From Sphingopyxis sp. BSN-002 (GTDB lineage Bacteria > Pseudomonadota > Alphaproteobacteria > Sphingomonadales > Sphingomonadaceae), in assembly GCF_022024275.1 (NCBI RefSeq), contig NZ_CP091804.1:1488001-1552000 (forward strand): DNA of 64,000 nucleotides, read 5' to 3'. Position 1 is the first letter of the stretch. Each line of letters opens with the position of its first letter. Shown piece by piece: positions 19,764-30,261 of the stretch. Position numbers and translations under genes: made by a program. The notes below the pieces were generated by a model. That model did not search any database, had not been told where the DNA came from, and saw only the letters and a program-made list of their open reading frames with translations.

Positions 19764-19845
19764 CTGCTTTTCCACGGGGAGGAGGGGGTGGGCTTTATAT
19801 GGGGAGCGGAGGCCCGCCGGCAAAGGGCGCCGGCGGGCCACCTGC

Positions 19846-20736
19846 TCAGACGCGTTCCTTCAGTACTTCGGCGAGCGTGGTGCCGAGTTCCGACGGGCTG
19901 GCCGACACCGCAATGCCGGCCGCTTCCATCGCCGCGATCTTGCTTTCGGCGTCGCCCTTGCCGCCCGACACGATCGCGCCGGCGTGGCCCATGCGGCGGC
20001 CCGGAGGCGCCGTGCGGCCCGCGATGAAGCCGGCCATCGGCTTCTTGCGGCCGCGCTTCGCTTCGTCGATCAGGAACTGGGCGGCCTGCTCTTCGGCGTC
20101 GCCGCCGATTTCGCCGATCATGATGATCGACTTGGTCGCTTCGTCGGCGAGGAAGAGTTCGAGAACGTCGATGAAGTTGGTGCCGTTGACGGGGTCGCCG
20201 CCGATGCCGACCGCGGTCGTCTGGCCAAGGCCGACGTTCGTCGTCTGGAAAACTGCTTCATAGGTGAGCGTACCCGAGCGCGAGACGACGCCGACGCTGC
20301 CCTTCTTGAAGATGCTGCCGGGCATGATGCCGATCTTGCACTCGTCGGGGGTCAGCACGCCGGGGCAGTTCGGGCCGATCAGGCGCGACTTCGAGCCCGA
20401 CAGCGCGCGCTTCACCTTCACCATGTCGAGCACCGGAATGCCCTCGGTGATGCAGACGATCAGTTCCATCTCGGCATCGATCGCCTCGAGGATCGAGTCG
20501 GCGGCGAACGGCGGCGGAACATAGATGCAGCTCGCGGTCGCGCCGGTGGCATGCTTGGCCTCTTCAACGGTATTGAAGTTCGGCAGGCCGATGTGCGTCG
20601 TGCCGCCCTTGCCCGGCGTCACGCCGCCGACCATCTGCGTGCCATAGGCGAGCGCCTGTTCGGTGTGGAAGGTGCCGGTCGCGCCGGTCATACCCTGCGT
20701 GATGACCTTGGTATTCTTGTCGATGAGGATGGACAT
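19846..20736 (-). CDS. sucD: Succinyl-CoA synthetase alpha subunit
   Basis: 296 residues. It has CoA-binding [20 protein letters not shown] near the N-terminus, [14 protein letters not shown] in the middle, and the phosphohistidine segment [15 protein letters not shown] near the C-terminus. It forms succinate and NTP from succinyl-CoA together with the beta subunit SucC. Only 61 bases separate it from mdh, so sucC, which is often found beside it, is not here. sucA follows downstream. Confidence 0.96.
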   Translation of the reverse strand: MSILIDKNTKVITQGMTGATGTFHTEQALAYGTQMVGGVTPGKGGTTHIGLPNFNTVEEAKHATGATASCIYVPPPFAADSILEAIDAEMELIVCITEGIPVLDMVKVKRALSGSKSRLIGPNCPGVLTPDECKIGIMPGSIFKKGSVGVVSRSGTLTYEAVFQTTNVGLGQTTAVGIGGDPVNGTNFIDVLELFLADEATKSIIMIGEIGGDAEEQAAQFLIDEAKRGRKKPMAGFIAGRTAPPGRRMGHAGAIVSGGKGDAESKIAAMEAAGIAVSASPSELGTTLAEVLKERV

Positions 20737-20797
20737 ATTCTAATTCTCCCGGGGGGAGCCGACACCCGACGCTCGGCGCCGGGTGTGGCAAAAAAGA

Positions 20798-22079
<1,282 letters not shown>

Positions 22080-22622
22080 ATGTTCAGATTCACCGCGGGC
22101 GCCTTTGTCGCGACCCTGTCGCTCGGCCTCGCCGCGCCTGCCGGCGCAAGCGAGGACGGCTGGAACGACGCCGGCACCGTCGCGAAGAACGCACTGATCG
22201 TCGCGGCCTTCGGCGTTCCTGCCGTGCAGGGCGACTGGGAGGGTGTGCTCGAGGCCGGCGGCAGTATCGGCGGTACGATGCTGATCACACAGGGACTGAA
22301 AGAAGCCTTCCCGTCGCGCCGCCCCGACGGCAGCGACAACAAGAGTTTCCCGTCGGGCCACACCTCGACCAGCTTTGCCGCGGCAGCAACGCTGCACAAC
22401 CGCTATGGCTGGGAAGCCGGCCTGCCCGCCTATGTCGTCGCCTCGTTCGTCGGCCTCAGCCGGGTCGAGGCGCGCAAGCATCGCGTCGGCGACGTGCTGG
22501 TGGGTGCGGCAATCGGCACCGCGACGGGGCATCTCGTGACGACGAAGGCAAACGACCGCATCCATATCTTCCCGTGGGGCGATGCGAAGAGCGCCGGGGT
22601 CGACGTGACGCTGCGTTTCTGA
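22080..22622 (+). CDS. Exported PAP2 family phosphatase
   Basis: 180 residues from the ATG at 22080, with GGGGAGA ribosome binding site and a Sec signal peptide ending near PAGASE (about residue 22). The phosphatase signature is present: KEAFPSRRP (motif 1), FPSGHTSTSF (motif 2) and SRVEARKHRVGDV (motif 3 with catalytic His and Asp). It probably removes phosphate from a lipid or isoprenoid phosphate in the periplasm. Few hydrophobic segments beyond the signal peptide suggest a soluble or peripherally bound enzyme. Confidence 0.88.
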   Translation: MFRFTAGAFVATLSLGLAAPAGASEDGWNDAGTVAKNALIVAAFGVPAVQGDWEGVLEAGGSIGGTMLITQGLKEAFPSRRPDGSDNKSFPSGHTSTSFAAAATLHNRYGWEAGLPAYVVASFVGLSRVEARKHRVGDVLVGAAIGTATGHLVTTKANDRIHIFPWGDAKSAGVDVTLRF

Positions 22623-22674
22623 CCGCAACGCCTTCTTAACCCTCCCTTATCCCCGTGCCTGCTATGCGCCCCCG

Positions 22675-23718
22675 GTGACGCGGGCGATCATCAGCTTCGA
22701 CACAGAACTCTCCGCCGGGCTCTACCAGCGCGGCGCCGATGCGCTTGCCAATTACGAGAGCTCGATCCTCGGCCGATGCCGCGAGGGGGATTTCGGCATC
22801 CATTTCCAGATGGACATGCTCGAACGCCACGGCCTGACCGGTGTATGGTTCGTCGATCCGATGCCTGCACTCGTCTATGGCCCCGCAATCATCGACGCGA
22901 TCGTCCAGCCGATCGTCACGCGCGGCCACGAAGTCCAATTGCATATCCACACCGAATGGCTGGCGTTTGCACCGTTCAATCCGGCCGGCCGCCTCTTTGG
23001 CCGCAACATCGGCGACTTCCCGCTGGCGGCGCAGAAGAAGCTGATCGGGCTGGCCCGCGACATTCTCGTCGGCGCCGGCGCACCCAGGCCGACCGCATTT
23101 CGCGCCGGCAATTTCGGCGCCAACGACGATACCCTCCGCGCGCTCGCCGCCCTCGGCTTCCGCTTCGACAGCAGCTTCAACGGCGCGTATCTGGGGCATG
23201 GTTGCGATATTTCCCTCGATGCGGGCAATCTCGGGATGCGCGATCATCAGGGCGTGTGCGAAGTGCCCGTCAGCGGCCTGATGGACCGCGTGGGCCGCTT
23301 TCGCCCGGCGCAGCTGTGCGCGATGTCCGAGGAGGAAATGCGCGACGCGCTCGACCATTCGGCAGCGAGCGGCGCTATCCAGTTCTCCGCCTTCAGCCAC
23401 AGCTTCGAACTCCTCAGCCGCGATCGCCGGGTACCGAACCGCCTCGCCATCGCACGAATGGAGGCGCTGTGCCGTGCGGTCGCAGAGGACGCACGGGTTT
23501 CAAGCGGCGGTTTCGTGACGCTCCCTGCGCCTCCGGCCCGCCCGCGCCGCATTCACGTCGCAGCGCCCAAGCCGCTCCGCACAGCTCGCCGCATGATCGA
23601 GCAGGGAGTCGGTCATCTGGCACATGAGGTGCGCTATGTCCGCGATCTCATCGCGGTCACGATCAACTCGTCGCGTTGGGGCAAGGTGCTGGGCGGCGTC
23701 TTCCTGGCGATCGCCTAG
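22675..23718 (+). CDS. Polysaccharide deacetylase-like protein (NodB fold)
   Basis: 347 residues from GTG at 22675. ISFDTELSAG near the N-terminus supplies the catalytic Asp (D9), and GHEVQLHIHTEW the metal-binding His-x-His of the NodB/CE4 fold. The remaining motifs are degenerate (FRAGNFGANDDTLRALAALGF). No signal peptide is seen, so the substrate may be a cytoplasmic sugar precursor. TATGCG lies 12 bases before the start, as at other possible leaderless genes here. The 3' end overlaps the zapE end by four bases (convergent). Confidence 0.75.
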   Translation: MTRAIISFDTELSAGLYQRGADALANYESSILGRCREGDFGIHFQMDMLERHGLTGVWFVDPMPALVYGPAIIDAIVQPIVTRGHEVQLHIHTEWLAFAPFNPAGRLFGRNIGDFPLAAQKKLIGLARDILVGAGAPRPTAFRAGNFGANDDTLRALAALGFRFDSSFNGAYLGHGCDISLDAGNLGMRDHQGVCEVPVSGLMDRVGRFRPAQLCAMSEEEMRDALDHSAASGAIQFSAFSHSFELLSRDRRVPNRLAIARMEALCRAVAEDARVSSGGFVTLPAPPARPRRIHVAAPKPLRTARRMIEQGVGHLAHEVRYVRDLIAVTINSSRWGKVLGGVFLAIA

Positions 23719-24842
23719 GCGATCGCGCCCTCGTCGCGCCCATGGCCTAGCGCCAGATAATCGTCCGACTGCATTTCCGACAACCGGCTTGCCGTCCGCT
23801 CGAACTCGAACGCGCCGTCTCCCGCGACATAGAGGTCGTCGGGCATCGCCGCCGCGCTCGCCAGCAGTTTGACCTTATATTCGTAGAGCGCGTCGATCAG
23901 CGTCACGAACCGCGCCGCCTCGTTGCGGTTCTCGGGCCCCATGCGCGGAATGCCGACGATGATCACGGTGTGAAAATGGCGCGCGACCGCGAGATAGTCC
24001 GACGCCCCGCGCGCTTCGCCGCACAGCCGCTTGAACGAGAAGACCGCGACGCCCTTCAGCGCCTTCGGCACATGCAGCGTCCGGCCGCCCCCGACGTCGA
24101 GATCGAGCGTCGGTACATTGGCGCGATCCTCGGGCGGATAGTCGGTCAGACGAAAGAAAGCGGCCGAGAGCGCCGCGCTTGCAGCATCGTCGGCGGGCAC
24201 GAACCAGCGCGCACCGTCGCCCAGACGATCGCGGCGATAATCGGTCGGGCCATTGAGGCTCATCACGTCGAGCTTTTGTTCGACCAGCGCGATAAAGGGC
24301 AGGAAATGCTCGCGATTGAGCCCGTCCTTATAGAGATCCTTCGGCGGCCGGTTCGACGTCGCGACGACCGTTACGCCCTTGTCGATCAGCGCGGTGAACA
24401 GGCGCGACAGGATCATCGCATCGGCGCTGTTGTTCACCACCATCTCGTCGAACGCGAGGCCGCGGACATTCTCGACGAGCGCTGCAGCAACCTGCGGGAT
24501 CGGATCGCCGCTCTCGGCCTTGCGGACCTCGCGCATCCGGGCGTGGACGTCGAGCATGAAGGCGTGGAAATGGACACGCCGCTTCCGCTGGATGTGAAGC
24601 TGGTCATAGAACAGGTCCATCAGCATCGACTTGCCGCGCCCGACGGCGCCCCACAGATAGACGCCCCGCGGCGCCTCGGGCTTGCGGCCGGCGATCCGCC
24701 ACAGCAGGCTGCCGCGCGGCGGCGCGGCCTCCAGCTCCTCCTGCAGCCGGTTCAGGCGCTCGGCCGCTGCACGCTGCTCGACATCGGGCTTGAGCTCGCC
24801 CGCCGCGACGAGCGCATCATAGGCGGCGAGCACGCTCGTCAT
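23715..24842 (-). CDS. zapE: Cell division protein ZapE / AFG1-like ATPase
   Basis: 375 residues. Walker A GAVGRGKS is at 65-72, following the family signature GVYLWG; Walker B-like AFDEMVV and sensor segment VVATSNRPPKDLYKDGLNR also match. ZapE modulates FtsZ rings in bacteria; mitochondrial AFG1 acts in respiratory protein quality control. The start overlaps the thioesterase stop by four bases (ATGA), making it the last gene of a coupled sdhB-MBL-thioesterase-zapE unit. Confidence 0.93.
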   Translation of the reverse strand: MTSVLAAYDALVAAGELKPDVEQRAAAERLNRLQEELEAAPPRGSLLWRIAGRKPEAPRGVYLWGAVGRGKSMLMDLFYDQLHIQRKRRVHFHAFMLDVHARMREVRKAESGDPIPQVAAALVENVRGLAFDEMVVNNSADAMILSRLFTALIDKGVTVVATSNRPPKDLYKDGLNREHFLPFIALVEQKLDVMSLNGPTDYRRDRLGDGARWFVPADDAASAALSAAFFRLTDYPPEDRANVPTLDLDVGGGRTLHVPKALKGVAVFSFKRLCGEARGASDYLAVARHFHTVIIVGIPRMGPENRNEAARFVTLIDALYEYKVKLLASAAAMPDDLYVAGDGAFEFERTASRLSEMQSDDYLALGHGRDEGAIA

Positions 24843-25330
24843 TTCCGGCTGGCCTTGCGGATCGTTCCCGCGAAGGTCAGCACGATATGACTGTCGCCCT
24901 CGCCCTGCACCACAAGCCCGCGCAGAAAGATCAGGCGGCCGGTCTCGCGCACCAGCTCGACGATGGCGTCCAGAGGCTCGCCGACGCGGCCCGCGCCGAC
25001 GAACTGCGTCGACAGGTCGAGCGTCACCGAGTGCCCCGCATCGAGCGACCCGAACTGGTGCGACGCGGCGAAGAGCGCGATGTCGACCAGCGCGAGCGTC
25101 ACCGCACCATGGACATTGTCGCCGAGATTGCTGTGCTTGCGTTCGGGCACCATGCGCACGCGCGCCTGCGGGCGGCCATCAGGTGTGTTCGGTTCGACGC
25201 GGACCGAGAGCGGCTCGATGAAGGCGTTGAAGCGGCTAGGATCCTTGAGGTTCCAGCTGACCCAGCCGTCGGCGAGTTCCTCTCCACTGAAATTCTCGCG
25301 CCGTTTCGGTTCCTCGATCCCGTCATTCAT
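24839..25330 (-). CDS. PaaI family hotdog thioesterase
   Basis: 163 residues from the ATG at 25330; the upstream in-frame extension is a shadow of the MBL gene. The hotdog core shows SNLGDNVHGAVTLALVDIALFAA, the loop and helix of PaaI/YbgC-like acyl-CoA thioesterases, followed by TLDLSTQFVGAG and LRGLVVQGEGD. It hydrolyses an acyl-CoA of unknown chain. It overlaps the genes on both sides by four bases (ATGA), indicating tight translational coupling. Confidence 0.86.
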   Translation of the reverse strand: MNDGIEEPKRRENFSGEELADGWVSWNLKDPSRFNAFIEPLSVRVEPNTPDGRPQARVRMVPERKHSNLGDNVHGAVTLALVDIALFAASHQFGSLDAGHSVTLDLSTQFVGAGRVGEPLDAIVELVRETGRLIFLRGLVVQGEGDSHIVLTFAGTIRKASRK

Positions 25331-26307
25331 GCCCTGCAATATCCGTCCAGTTTCTTCGAGCGTATCAGCTCGCCATAATAATCGGCCATCGCCTTCGCGC
25401 GCGCCGTGTCGGGGCCAATCCATTTCGCGGCGCCCGCGAGCCAGCCGGCCGAACAGCCCTCAAGCGCACCCGTGCCGCGGGCGCAAGCGACAAAGTCGGA
25501 AAAGGCGCGATGCCAGGTGCCGAAATCGGCGATCGGCATGATCGGTCCGTGGCCGGGAACAACTTGTTCGGCGCCCGATGCGGTAACCTCGTCGAGTGCC
25601 TTCAACCAGCCCTCGGGACAGGCGGTGTCGAGAAACGGGACCGGCACGGTCACCAGATCGCCGACGATCGCCCGTTTCTCCGCCGCGTCATAGATCCAGA
25701 GGTCACGCTCGGTCGCCGCATTACGGGCGACCCGCAACGATAGCGGGCGTCCGGCAATGGTCATGTCGCGGGACTCGTCGACGACGATATCGGGCCGCAG
25801 CTCGGCGCCGCGCGCGATCGTCGCCAGATCGCCTTCGACATCGGGGACCGCGCTCGCGGGGACGGCACCGTCGGCCAGCGCCTTGCGCGACGATTCCGCG
25901 CTCTTCGCGAGGAAGCCGCTCAGCGCGCCGTCGATCGCCGATGTGCCATAGATTTTTATGCCCGGAAATTCGGCTTTCAGCGCCGGATTGCCGCTGACAT
26001 GGTCGAGATGCCAGTGCGTGTTGACGATCGCGACGGGCGTCATGCCGATCCCGCTGAACCCTTGACGGATCAGCGCAAGATGCTCGGCGTGGCGCCCGCT
26101 ATCGATCAGAAAGGCGCCCTCGGGCCCATAAAGGATCAAGCTGTTGCCGTCGGGCGAGCGGCCGGGCGCGAAGCTGCCGCCGATCAGGAAGGTCGCACCG
26201 CCGATGCCGTGCGCATAGGCGCGCGGCGGCGGAACAAATTCAACCGCGGGTTTCGCCGCGCAGCCGGCCAGCCCCAGCGCGAGCAGCGCCGGCAGCCAGC
26301 GCCGCAT
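25327..26307 (-). CDS. MBL-fold metallo-hydrolase lipoprotein
   Basis: 326 residues. A lipoprotein signal precedes lipobox LAGC with Cys16, so it is predicted to be periplasmic and membrane-tethered. The metallo-beta-lactamase motif THWHLDH gives H98, H100, D102 and H103; later VVPGHGPI adds the third His. The first ATG shares one base with the sdhB stop (TGATG). The open frame runs back through sdhB to 27276, but that part is a shadow. The substrate is unknown; the family includes thiolesterases, glyoxalase II-like enzymes and lactamases. Confidence 0.86.
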   Translation of the reverse strand: MRRWLPALLALGLAGCAAKPAVEFVPPPRAYAHGIGGATFLIGGSFAPGRSPDGNSLILYGPEGAFLIDSGRHAEHLALIRQGFSGIGMTPVAIVNTHWHLDHVSGNPALKAEFPGIKIYGTSAIDGALSGFLAKSAESSRKALADGAVPASAVPDVEGDLATIARGAELRPDIVVDESRDMTIAGRPLSLRVARNAATERDLWIYDAAEKRAIVGDLVTVPVPFLDTACPEGWLKALDEVTASGAEQVVPGHGPIMPIADFGTWHRAFSDFVACARGTGALEGCSAGWLAGAAKWIGPDTARAKAMADYYGELIRSKKLDGYCRA

Positions 26308-27089
26308 CAGGCCTGCCGCTCGGCCGTCATCTTCTTGATCTCGGCGATCGCGCGCGCGGGGCTCAGACCCTTGGGGCACGCGTTCGAACAGTTCATGATC
26401 GTGTGGCAGCGATAGAGGCGGAAGGGATCTTCCAGCTCGTCGAGGCGCTCGCCGGTCAGCTCGTCGCGGCTGTCGGCCAGCCAGCGATAGGCTTGAAGCA
26501 GGATCGCCGGACCGAGGAACTTGTCGCTGTTCCACCAATAGCTCGGGCAGCTCGTCGAGCAGCAGGCGCACAGGATGCACTCGTAAAGGCCGTCGAGCTT
26601 TTCGCGCTCGGCGGGCGACTGCAGCCGCTCCTTGCCGCTCGGCGTCGTCGTCTTGGTTTTCAGCCACGGCTCGATCGACGCATATTGCGCATAGAAATGG
26701 GTGAAGTCGGGGACGAGGTCCTTGATGACTTCCATGTGCGGCAGCGGGGTGATCTGGATATCGCCCTTCAGATCCTCGATCGCGGTGGTACAGGCGAGGC
26801 CGTTCTTGCCGTTCATGTTCATCGAACAGCTGCCGCAAATGCCTTCGCGGCACGAGCGGCGGAAGGTCAGCGTGCTGTCCTGCTCGCTCTTCATCTTGAT
26901 CAGCGCGTCGAGCACCATCGGACCGCATTTGTCGGTGTCGATCTCGAACGCGTCGAAATGCGGGTTCTCGCCCTTGTCCGGGTCGTAACGATAGACCTTG
27001 AACTTCTTGACGTTGCTCGCGCCCTCGGCCTTGTGGACCTGTCCGCCCTTCTTGGGGCGGCTGTTCTTGGGCAGGCGAAATTCGGCCAT
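26307..27089 (-). CDS. sdhB: Succinate dehydrogenase iron-sulfur subunit
   Basis: 260 residues, full length. The [2Fe-2S] ligands are C80, C85, C88 and C100 ([10 protein letters not shown] ... GLAC). The [4Fe-4S]/[3Fe-4S] domain has [14 protein letters not shown] and [18 protein letters not shown]. It passes electrons from SdhA flavin to quinone in complex II. A GGGAG ribosome binding site precedes the ATG. The region upstream holds a promoter and then a divergent flippase gene, so sdhC, sdhD and sdhA are elsewhere. Confidence 0.97.
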   Translation of the reverse strand: MAEFRLPKNSRPKKGGQVHKAEGASNVKKFKVYRYDPDKGENPHFDAFEIDTDKCGPMVLDALIKMKSEQDSTLTFRRSCREGICGSCSMNMNGKNGLACTTAIEDLKGDIQITPLPHMEVIKDLVPDFTHFYAQYASIEPWLKTKTTTPSGKERLQSPAEREKLDGLYECILCACCSTSCPSYWWNSDKFLGPAILLQAYRWLADSRDELTGERLDELEDPFRLYRCHTIMNCSNACPKGLSPARAIAEIKKMTAERQA

Positions 27090-27119
27090 GTCTCTGGCTC
27101 CCCTGATGCAGTCGCGGTC

Positions 27120-27148
27120 GGCCTAGACCCGATTGAAAGAGTCGACAA
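27120..27148 (-). promoter_or_regulatory. Candidate sdhB promoter
   Basis: On the minus strand TTGTCG (27148-27143), 17-base spacer, TAGGCC (27125-27120). The predicted start would leave a leader of about 24 bases that contains the GGGAG ribosome binding site of sdhB. Confidence 0.42.
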
Positions 27149-27214
27149 GGGGTTGATGCTGCAAAAGCGAAAGCCGCTGGCGGCCTGCCCGACAAGCCGC
27201 TAGGGGCGCGAAAC

Positions 27215-28744
27215 ATGAGCGAAGAGACCGCCCAGCCCGCCGTCACCAGCCGCAACGTCGCGAAGGGGCTCGGCACGACCGTGCTCGCGCGGCTCGGCGC
27301 GGTGGTCGAGATCGTCGCACAGCCGCTCTATGTCCTGATGTTCGGGCTCGCGGGCTATGGCCTCTATGCGGTGCTCTGGGCGACCATCAACCTGCTCGAG
27401 AATATCTTCGATCTCGGCATGACGAGCGCGATGCAACGCACGGTGCCGCAGTCGGCGAGCGACGAAGAGGCGGCGGCGGCCCTGCGAACCGCGATGATCT
27501 TCGGTGTCGGACCATGCCTGGTGGTCGCAGTGCTGATCGCGATCTTCGCAAGCGACCTCGCGCCCTTTCTCAATGTCGCCGACAAGGACAGGCCGCTGGT
27601 CGTGCCGGCGATCCAGATTTTCGTGTGGGCGCTTCCCCTGTGGGCCTTCGTCGAGGTGGCGACCTCGGCGATGCGCGCGCGGATGGTGTTCGGGGCCGAA
27701 ATTCGCCTGCGGATCGTCTGGGAACAGATCATGCGGCTGGTGTTCGCCGGGCTCTTCTTCGCGGGCGGCCTTGGCCTCAAGGGCCTCTTCATCGCACATC
27801 TCTGCTCGCTCGCGATCACCGCGGCGCTCTGCGTCCGGTTGCTCGCCCGTTACTACAACTTTGCCGATCTGTGGCGCGGCGGGCGCGGCAGCGAGGTCGA
27901 GCGCAATACCTTCTGGGCGGGCCTGTCGATCCTGCCGTCGAATATCATCGCGCGCCTGTTCGGCGATGCGCCGGCGCTGATCCTCAATCTGCTGCTGCCC
28001 GGCGCCGCGGGCGCGAGCGCGTCGGCGTTGTTCACGATCGCACGCAAGCTGTCGAGCGTCGTCCAGCTCGTCCGCATCGCCTTCGTCTATGTGATGGCGC
28101 CGCTCGCCGCGAGCGCCGAGCGCGAGGACCGCGCGCAGGTCGCCGACATCTATGCCTATGCCACCCGCCTGATCGCGGCGATCGCCCTCCCGCTCGCTGC
28201 GGTGCTTGCCGCGGGCAGCTCGTCGCTGCTCGGGCTGTTCGGCCATCAGGCGCATATAGCGCAGGGTGCGGTGATCATCCTTCTCTTCGCGCGCGCGCTC
28301 GAAGCGGTGCTCGGCATTTCGCAGCCGGTGCTGCAGGTCGTCGCGGCCTTCCGCCACCAGCTTACCGCAGCGATTCTCGGCGTCATCGTCGCGCTCGGCT
28401 CGGGCTGGCTGATCGTCGGCCATATGAACGAGCTGACCGGGGTCACGCTGGCGATGTCGATCGGGCTCGTCGTGATGGCGGGCATTCCGATGGTCCAGCT
28501 CGCGGCCAACGAACGGCTGCACCCGTTCGACCACCAGTTCCCCAAAGTCGCGCTGCGGGGTTTGCTCATCACGCTGGCCGCGGGCGCGCTTGCCCTGCTC
28601 GTCAGCCGCTTGCCCGACGCGGTCGCGCTGCCGCTGATCGTCGCCATTGCGGTCGCCGCGATCTGGTCGTCGCTGCGCTTTGCCCTGCCCCACGCCGACC
28701 GCGCTTCTCTGGGCAAGACCGCGCGCAAGCTGCGGCTGGTATAA
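27215..28744 (+). CDS. Polysaccharide/oligosaccharide flippase-like membrane protein (Wzx/MOP superfamily)
   Basis: 509 residues with about 12-14 hydrophobic segments. The N-terminal part KGLGTTVLARLGAVVEIVAQPLYVLMFGLAGYG matches the opening of lipopolysaccharide or lipid-linked oligosaccharide flippases of the MOP superfamily. It would move a lipid-linked glycan or lipid precursor across the inner membrane. The next four genes look like a small lipid or head-group set. TAGGGG lies 14 bases before the start and may be a -10 box or a ribosome binding site. Confidence 0.85.
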   Translation: MSEETAQPAVTSRNVAKGLGTTVLARLGAVVEIVAQPLYVLMFGLAGYGLYAVLWATINLLENIFDLGMTSAMQRTVPQSASDEEAAAALRTAMIFGVGPCLVVAVLIAIFASDLAPFLNVADKDRPLVVPAIQIFVWALPLWAFVEVATSAMRARMVFGAEIRLRIVWEQIMRLVFAGLFFAGGLGLKGLFIAHLCSLAITAALCVRLLARYYNFADLWRGGRGSEVERNTFWAGLSILPSNIIARLFGDAPALILNLLLPGAAGASASALFTIARKLSSVVQLVRIAFVYVMAPLAASAEREDRAQVADIYAYATRLIAAIALPLAAVLAAGSSSLLGLFGHQAHIAQGAVIILLFARALEAVLGISQPVLQVVAAFRHQLTAAILGVIVALGSGWLIVGHMNELTGVTLAMSIGLVVMAGIPMVQLAANERLHPFDHQFPKVALRGLLITLAAGALALLVSRLPDAVALPLIVAIAVAAIWSSLRFALPHADRASLGKTARKLRLV

Positions 28745-28796
28745 CTTCGGTCTTATTTTGGCCGCAAAATCGGTTAGAGGAGACGCCACGTAATTC

Positions 28797-28810
28797 GCCG
28801 CACGTGCGGC
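28797..28810. repeat. Perfect 14-base palindrome GCCGCACGTGCGGC
   Basis: Perfect dyad centred on CACGTG, 17 bases upstream of the ICMT-like gene, immediately before its ribosome binding site AGGCGG. Candidate operator; no adjacent regulator. Confidence 0.35.
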
Positions 28811-28826
28811 CAACAGGCGGAATCCT

Positions 28827-29567
28827 ATGTATCAGCAAGAACTCGCCCGCAGCGGCAAGCGCCTCTTCTTCATTCGCGGCACCTATATCTACATCACGAT
28901 CGCGATCTCGGTCCTGATCGCCTGGTGCAGCAAGGACTGGGGTCCGTTCCAGACCGCCTTCGGCGACTGCGCCTGGTTCTGGCTGTCGCTCGGCGTCGCC
29001 AGCGTCGGCGCGATCGTCCGCGTCTTCACGAGCGGCTGGGCCGCGCTCGGCACCTCGGGTCGCGCCAAGGTCGCCGCCGAGGCGAGCGAACTCAACACCA
29101 CCGGCCCGTACAGCCTGGTGCGCAACCCGCTTTATGTCGGCCGTATCCTGAACTTCACCGGCCTCGCGATGCTGTCGGGCAGCTGGGTCTTCGGCGCGAT
29201 CGTCTTCCTGCTCGCGATCCTGATCTACGAGCGCATCTCGATCTATGAGGAAGAGTTCCTGCGCGAAAAGTTCGGTGCCGCACACGCCGAATGGGCGAAG
29301 GACGTTCCCGCGCTCCTCCCCCGCCTCCACGGCTGGGTGAAGCCGAAATATCCCTTCTGGTGGAAGCGCATGATCTGGCGCGAACAGAACAAGCTGTTCC
29401 TGCTCGCAACGACCGTGTTCCTGACCTGGTTCGCGCGCCTCGACTTCAACTTCGACGTGCTGACGCCGCAGCAGTGGACATGGGTCTATGCCTATGGCGC
29501 GCTCGTCGTGGTCCGCTTCATCCTCGGCGGGCTGAAGATGATCGGCTTCTTCAAGGAACTGAGCTGA
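28827..29567 (+). CDS. Isoprenylcysteine carboxyl methyltransferase/PEMT-like membrane protein
   Basis: 246 residues with about five hydrophobic segments. The core signature of the ICMT/PEMT family is GPYSLVRNPLYVGRIL followed by the Glu-containing IYEEEFLREKFG, which in characterised members binds S-adenosylmethionine at the membrane. The acceptor may be a lipid or prenyl-like carboxylate. The protein extends about 60 residues past the core with two extra membrane segments. It is four bases upstream of the kinase-like gene, so co-transcription is likely. Confidence 0.8.
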   Translation: MYQQELARSGKRLFFIRGTYIYITIAISVLIAWCSKDWGPFQTAFGDCAWFWLSLGVASVGAIVRVFTSGWAALGTSGRAKVAAEASELNTTGPYSLVRNPLYVGRILNFTGLAMLSGSWVFGAIVFLLAILIYERISIYEEEFLREKFGAAHAEWAKDVPALLPRLHGWVKPKYPFWWKRMIWREQNKLFLLATTVFLTWFARLDFNFDVLTPQQWTWVYAYGALVVVRFILGGLKMIGFFKELS

Positions 29568-29571
29568 CGAA

Positions 29572-30261
29572 ATGGGGAGCGATCTCGCTCCCCTGATCGC
29601 AGTCGTCGGAAGCGACGGGTCGGGCAAATCGACCCTGTCGGCGGATCTGCTCGCTCACGTGCAGCAAACGCGCAAGGCCGAGAGCGGCTATCTCGGCCTC
29701 GGCTCTGGCGAGCAGGGGCGGCGTATCGGACGCTGGCCGATCATCGGCCCGCCGCTGCATCGCTTTCTCGACGGCATCGCCGACAAGCTCCGCGAACCCG
29801 GCGAGCCGATCCCGGGCGGACTCGCCGCGCGCTACGCGCTGAACAAGTCGAAGAAGCGCCGCGCCAAGTTCGAAAGCCTGCTGGGCGCGCGCCGCGCCGG
29901 CATCACCATCGTCACCGACCGCTATCCGCAGATCGAGGTGCCCGGCCTCCACGACGGCGCGATCCTCGCCGGCCGCGCCACGAACGCGCGCCTCGCCGCG
30001 ATGCAGGCCGAAGAGCGCGCGCTCTACGCCGAGATGGCGGCTTATGTCCCGACGCTGGTGATCCGCCTGCATGTCGATGTCGACACGGTGATGGCGCGCA
30101 AGCCCGACCACGACCGCGCGCTGATCACGCGCAAGGTCGAAACCGTGCCGCAGCTCACCTTCAACGGCGCGCCGATCGTCGATATCGACGCGACGATCCC
30201 CTATGAGGAAGAACTGGCGCTGGCGATCGCCGCCGTCGATCAGGCGCTGGCGTCAGCCTGA
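29572..30261 (+). CDS. Thymidylate-kinase-like P-loop kinase of unknown substrate
   Basis: 229 residues. The P-loop GSDGSGKST is at 13-21, and the DR-containing segment ITIVTDRYPQIEVPG resembles the DRY/DRF motif of thymidylate kinase. Overall it matches the thymidylate-kinase-like nucleotide/sugar kinases found in envelope gene clusters rather than housekeeping Tmk. The gene follows the ICMT-like gene by four bases. Its end overlaps the convergent nucleotidyltransferase by 22 bases. Confidence 0.7.
   Translation: MGSDLAPLIAVVGSDGSGKSTLSADLLAHVQQTRKAESGYLGLGSGEQGRRIGRWPIIGPPLHRFLDGIADKLREPGEPIPGGLAARYALNKSKKRRAKFESLLGARRAGITIVTDRYPQIEVPGLHDGAILAGRATNARLAAMQAEERALYAEMAAYVPTLVIRLHVDVDTVMARKPDHDRALITRKVETVPQLTFNGAPIVDIDATIPYEEELALAIAAVDQALASA

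Noticed and set aside
16482..20027. 1181-codon plus-strand open frame opposite sucA and odhB
   Set aside because: Antisense shadow produced by GC-rich codon bias; composition is Arg/His/Ala-rich without recognisable domains, while the minus strand encodes unmistakable TCA enzymes.
26308..27276. N-terminal half of a 649-codon frame running into the MBL gene
   Set aside because: It is the out-of-frame shadow of sdhB; the MBL protein starts at 26307 with a lipoprotein signal.
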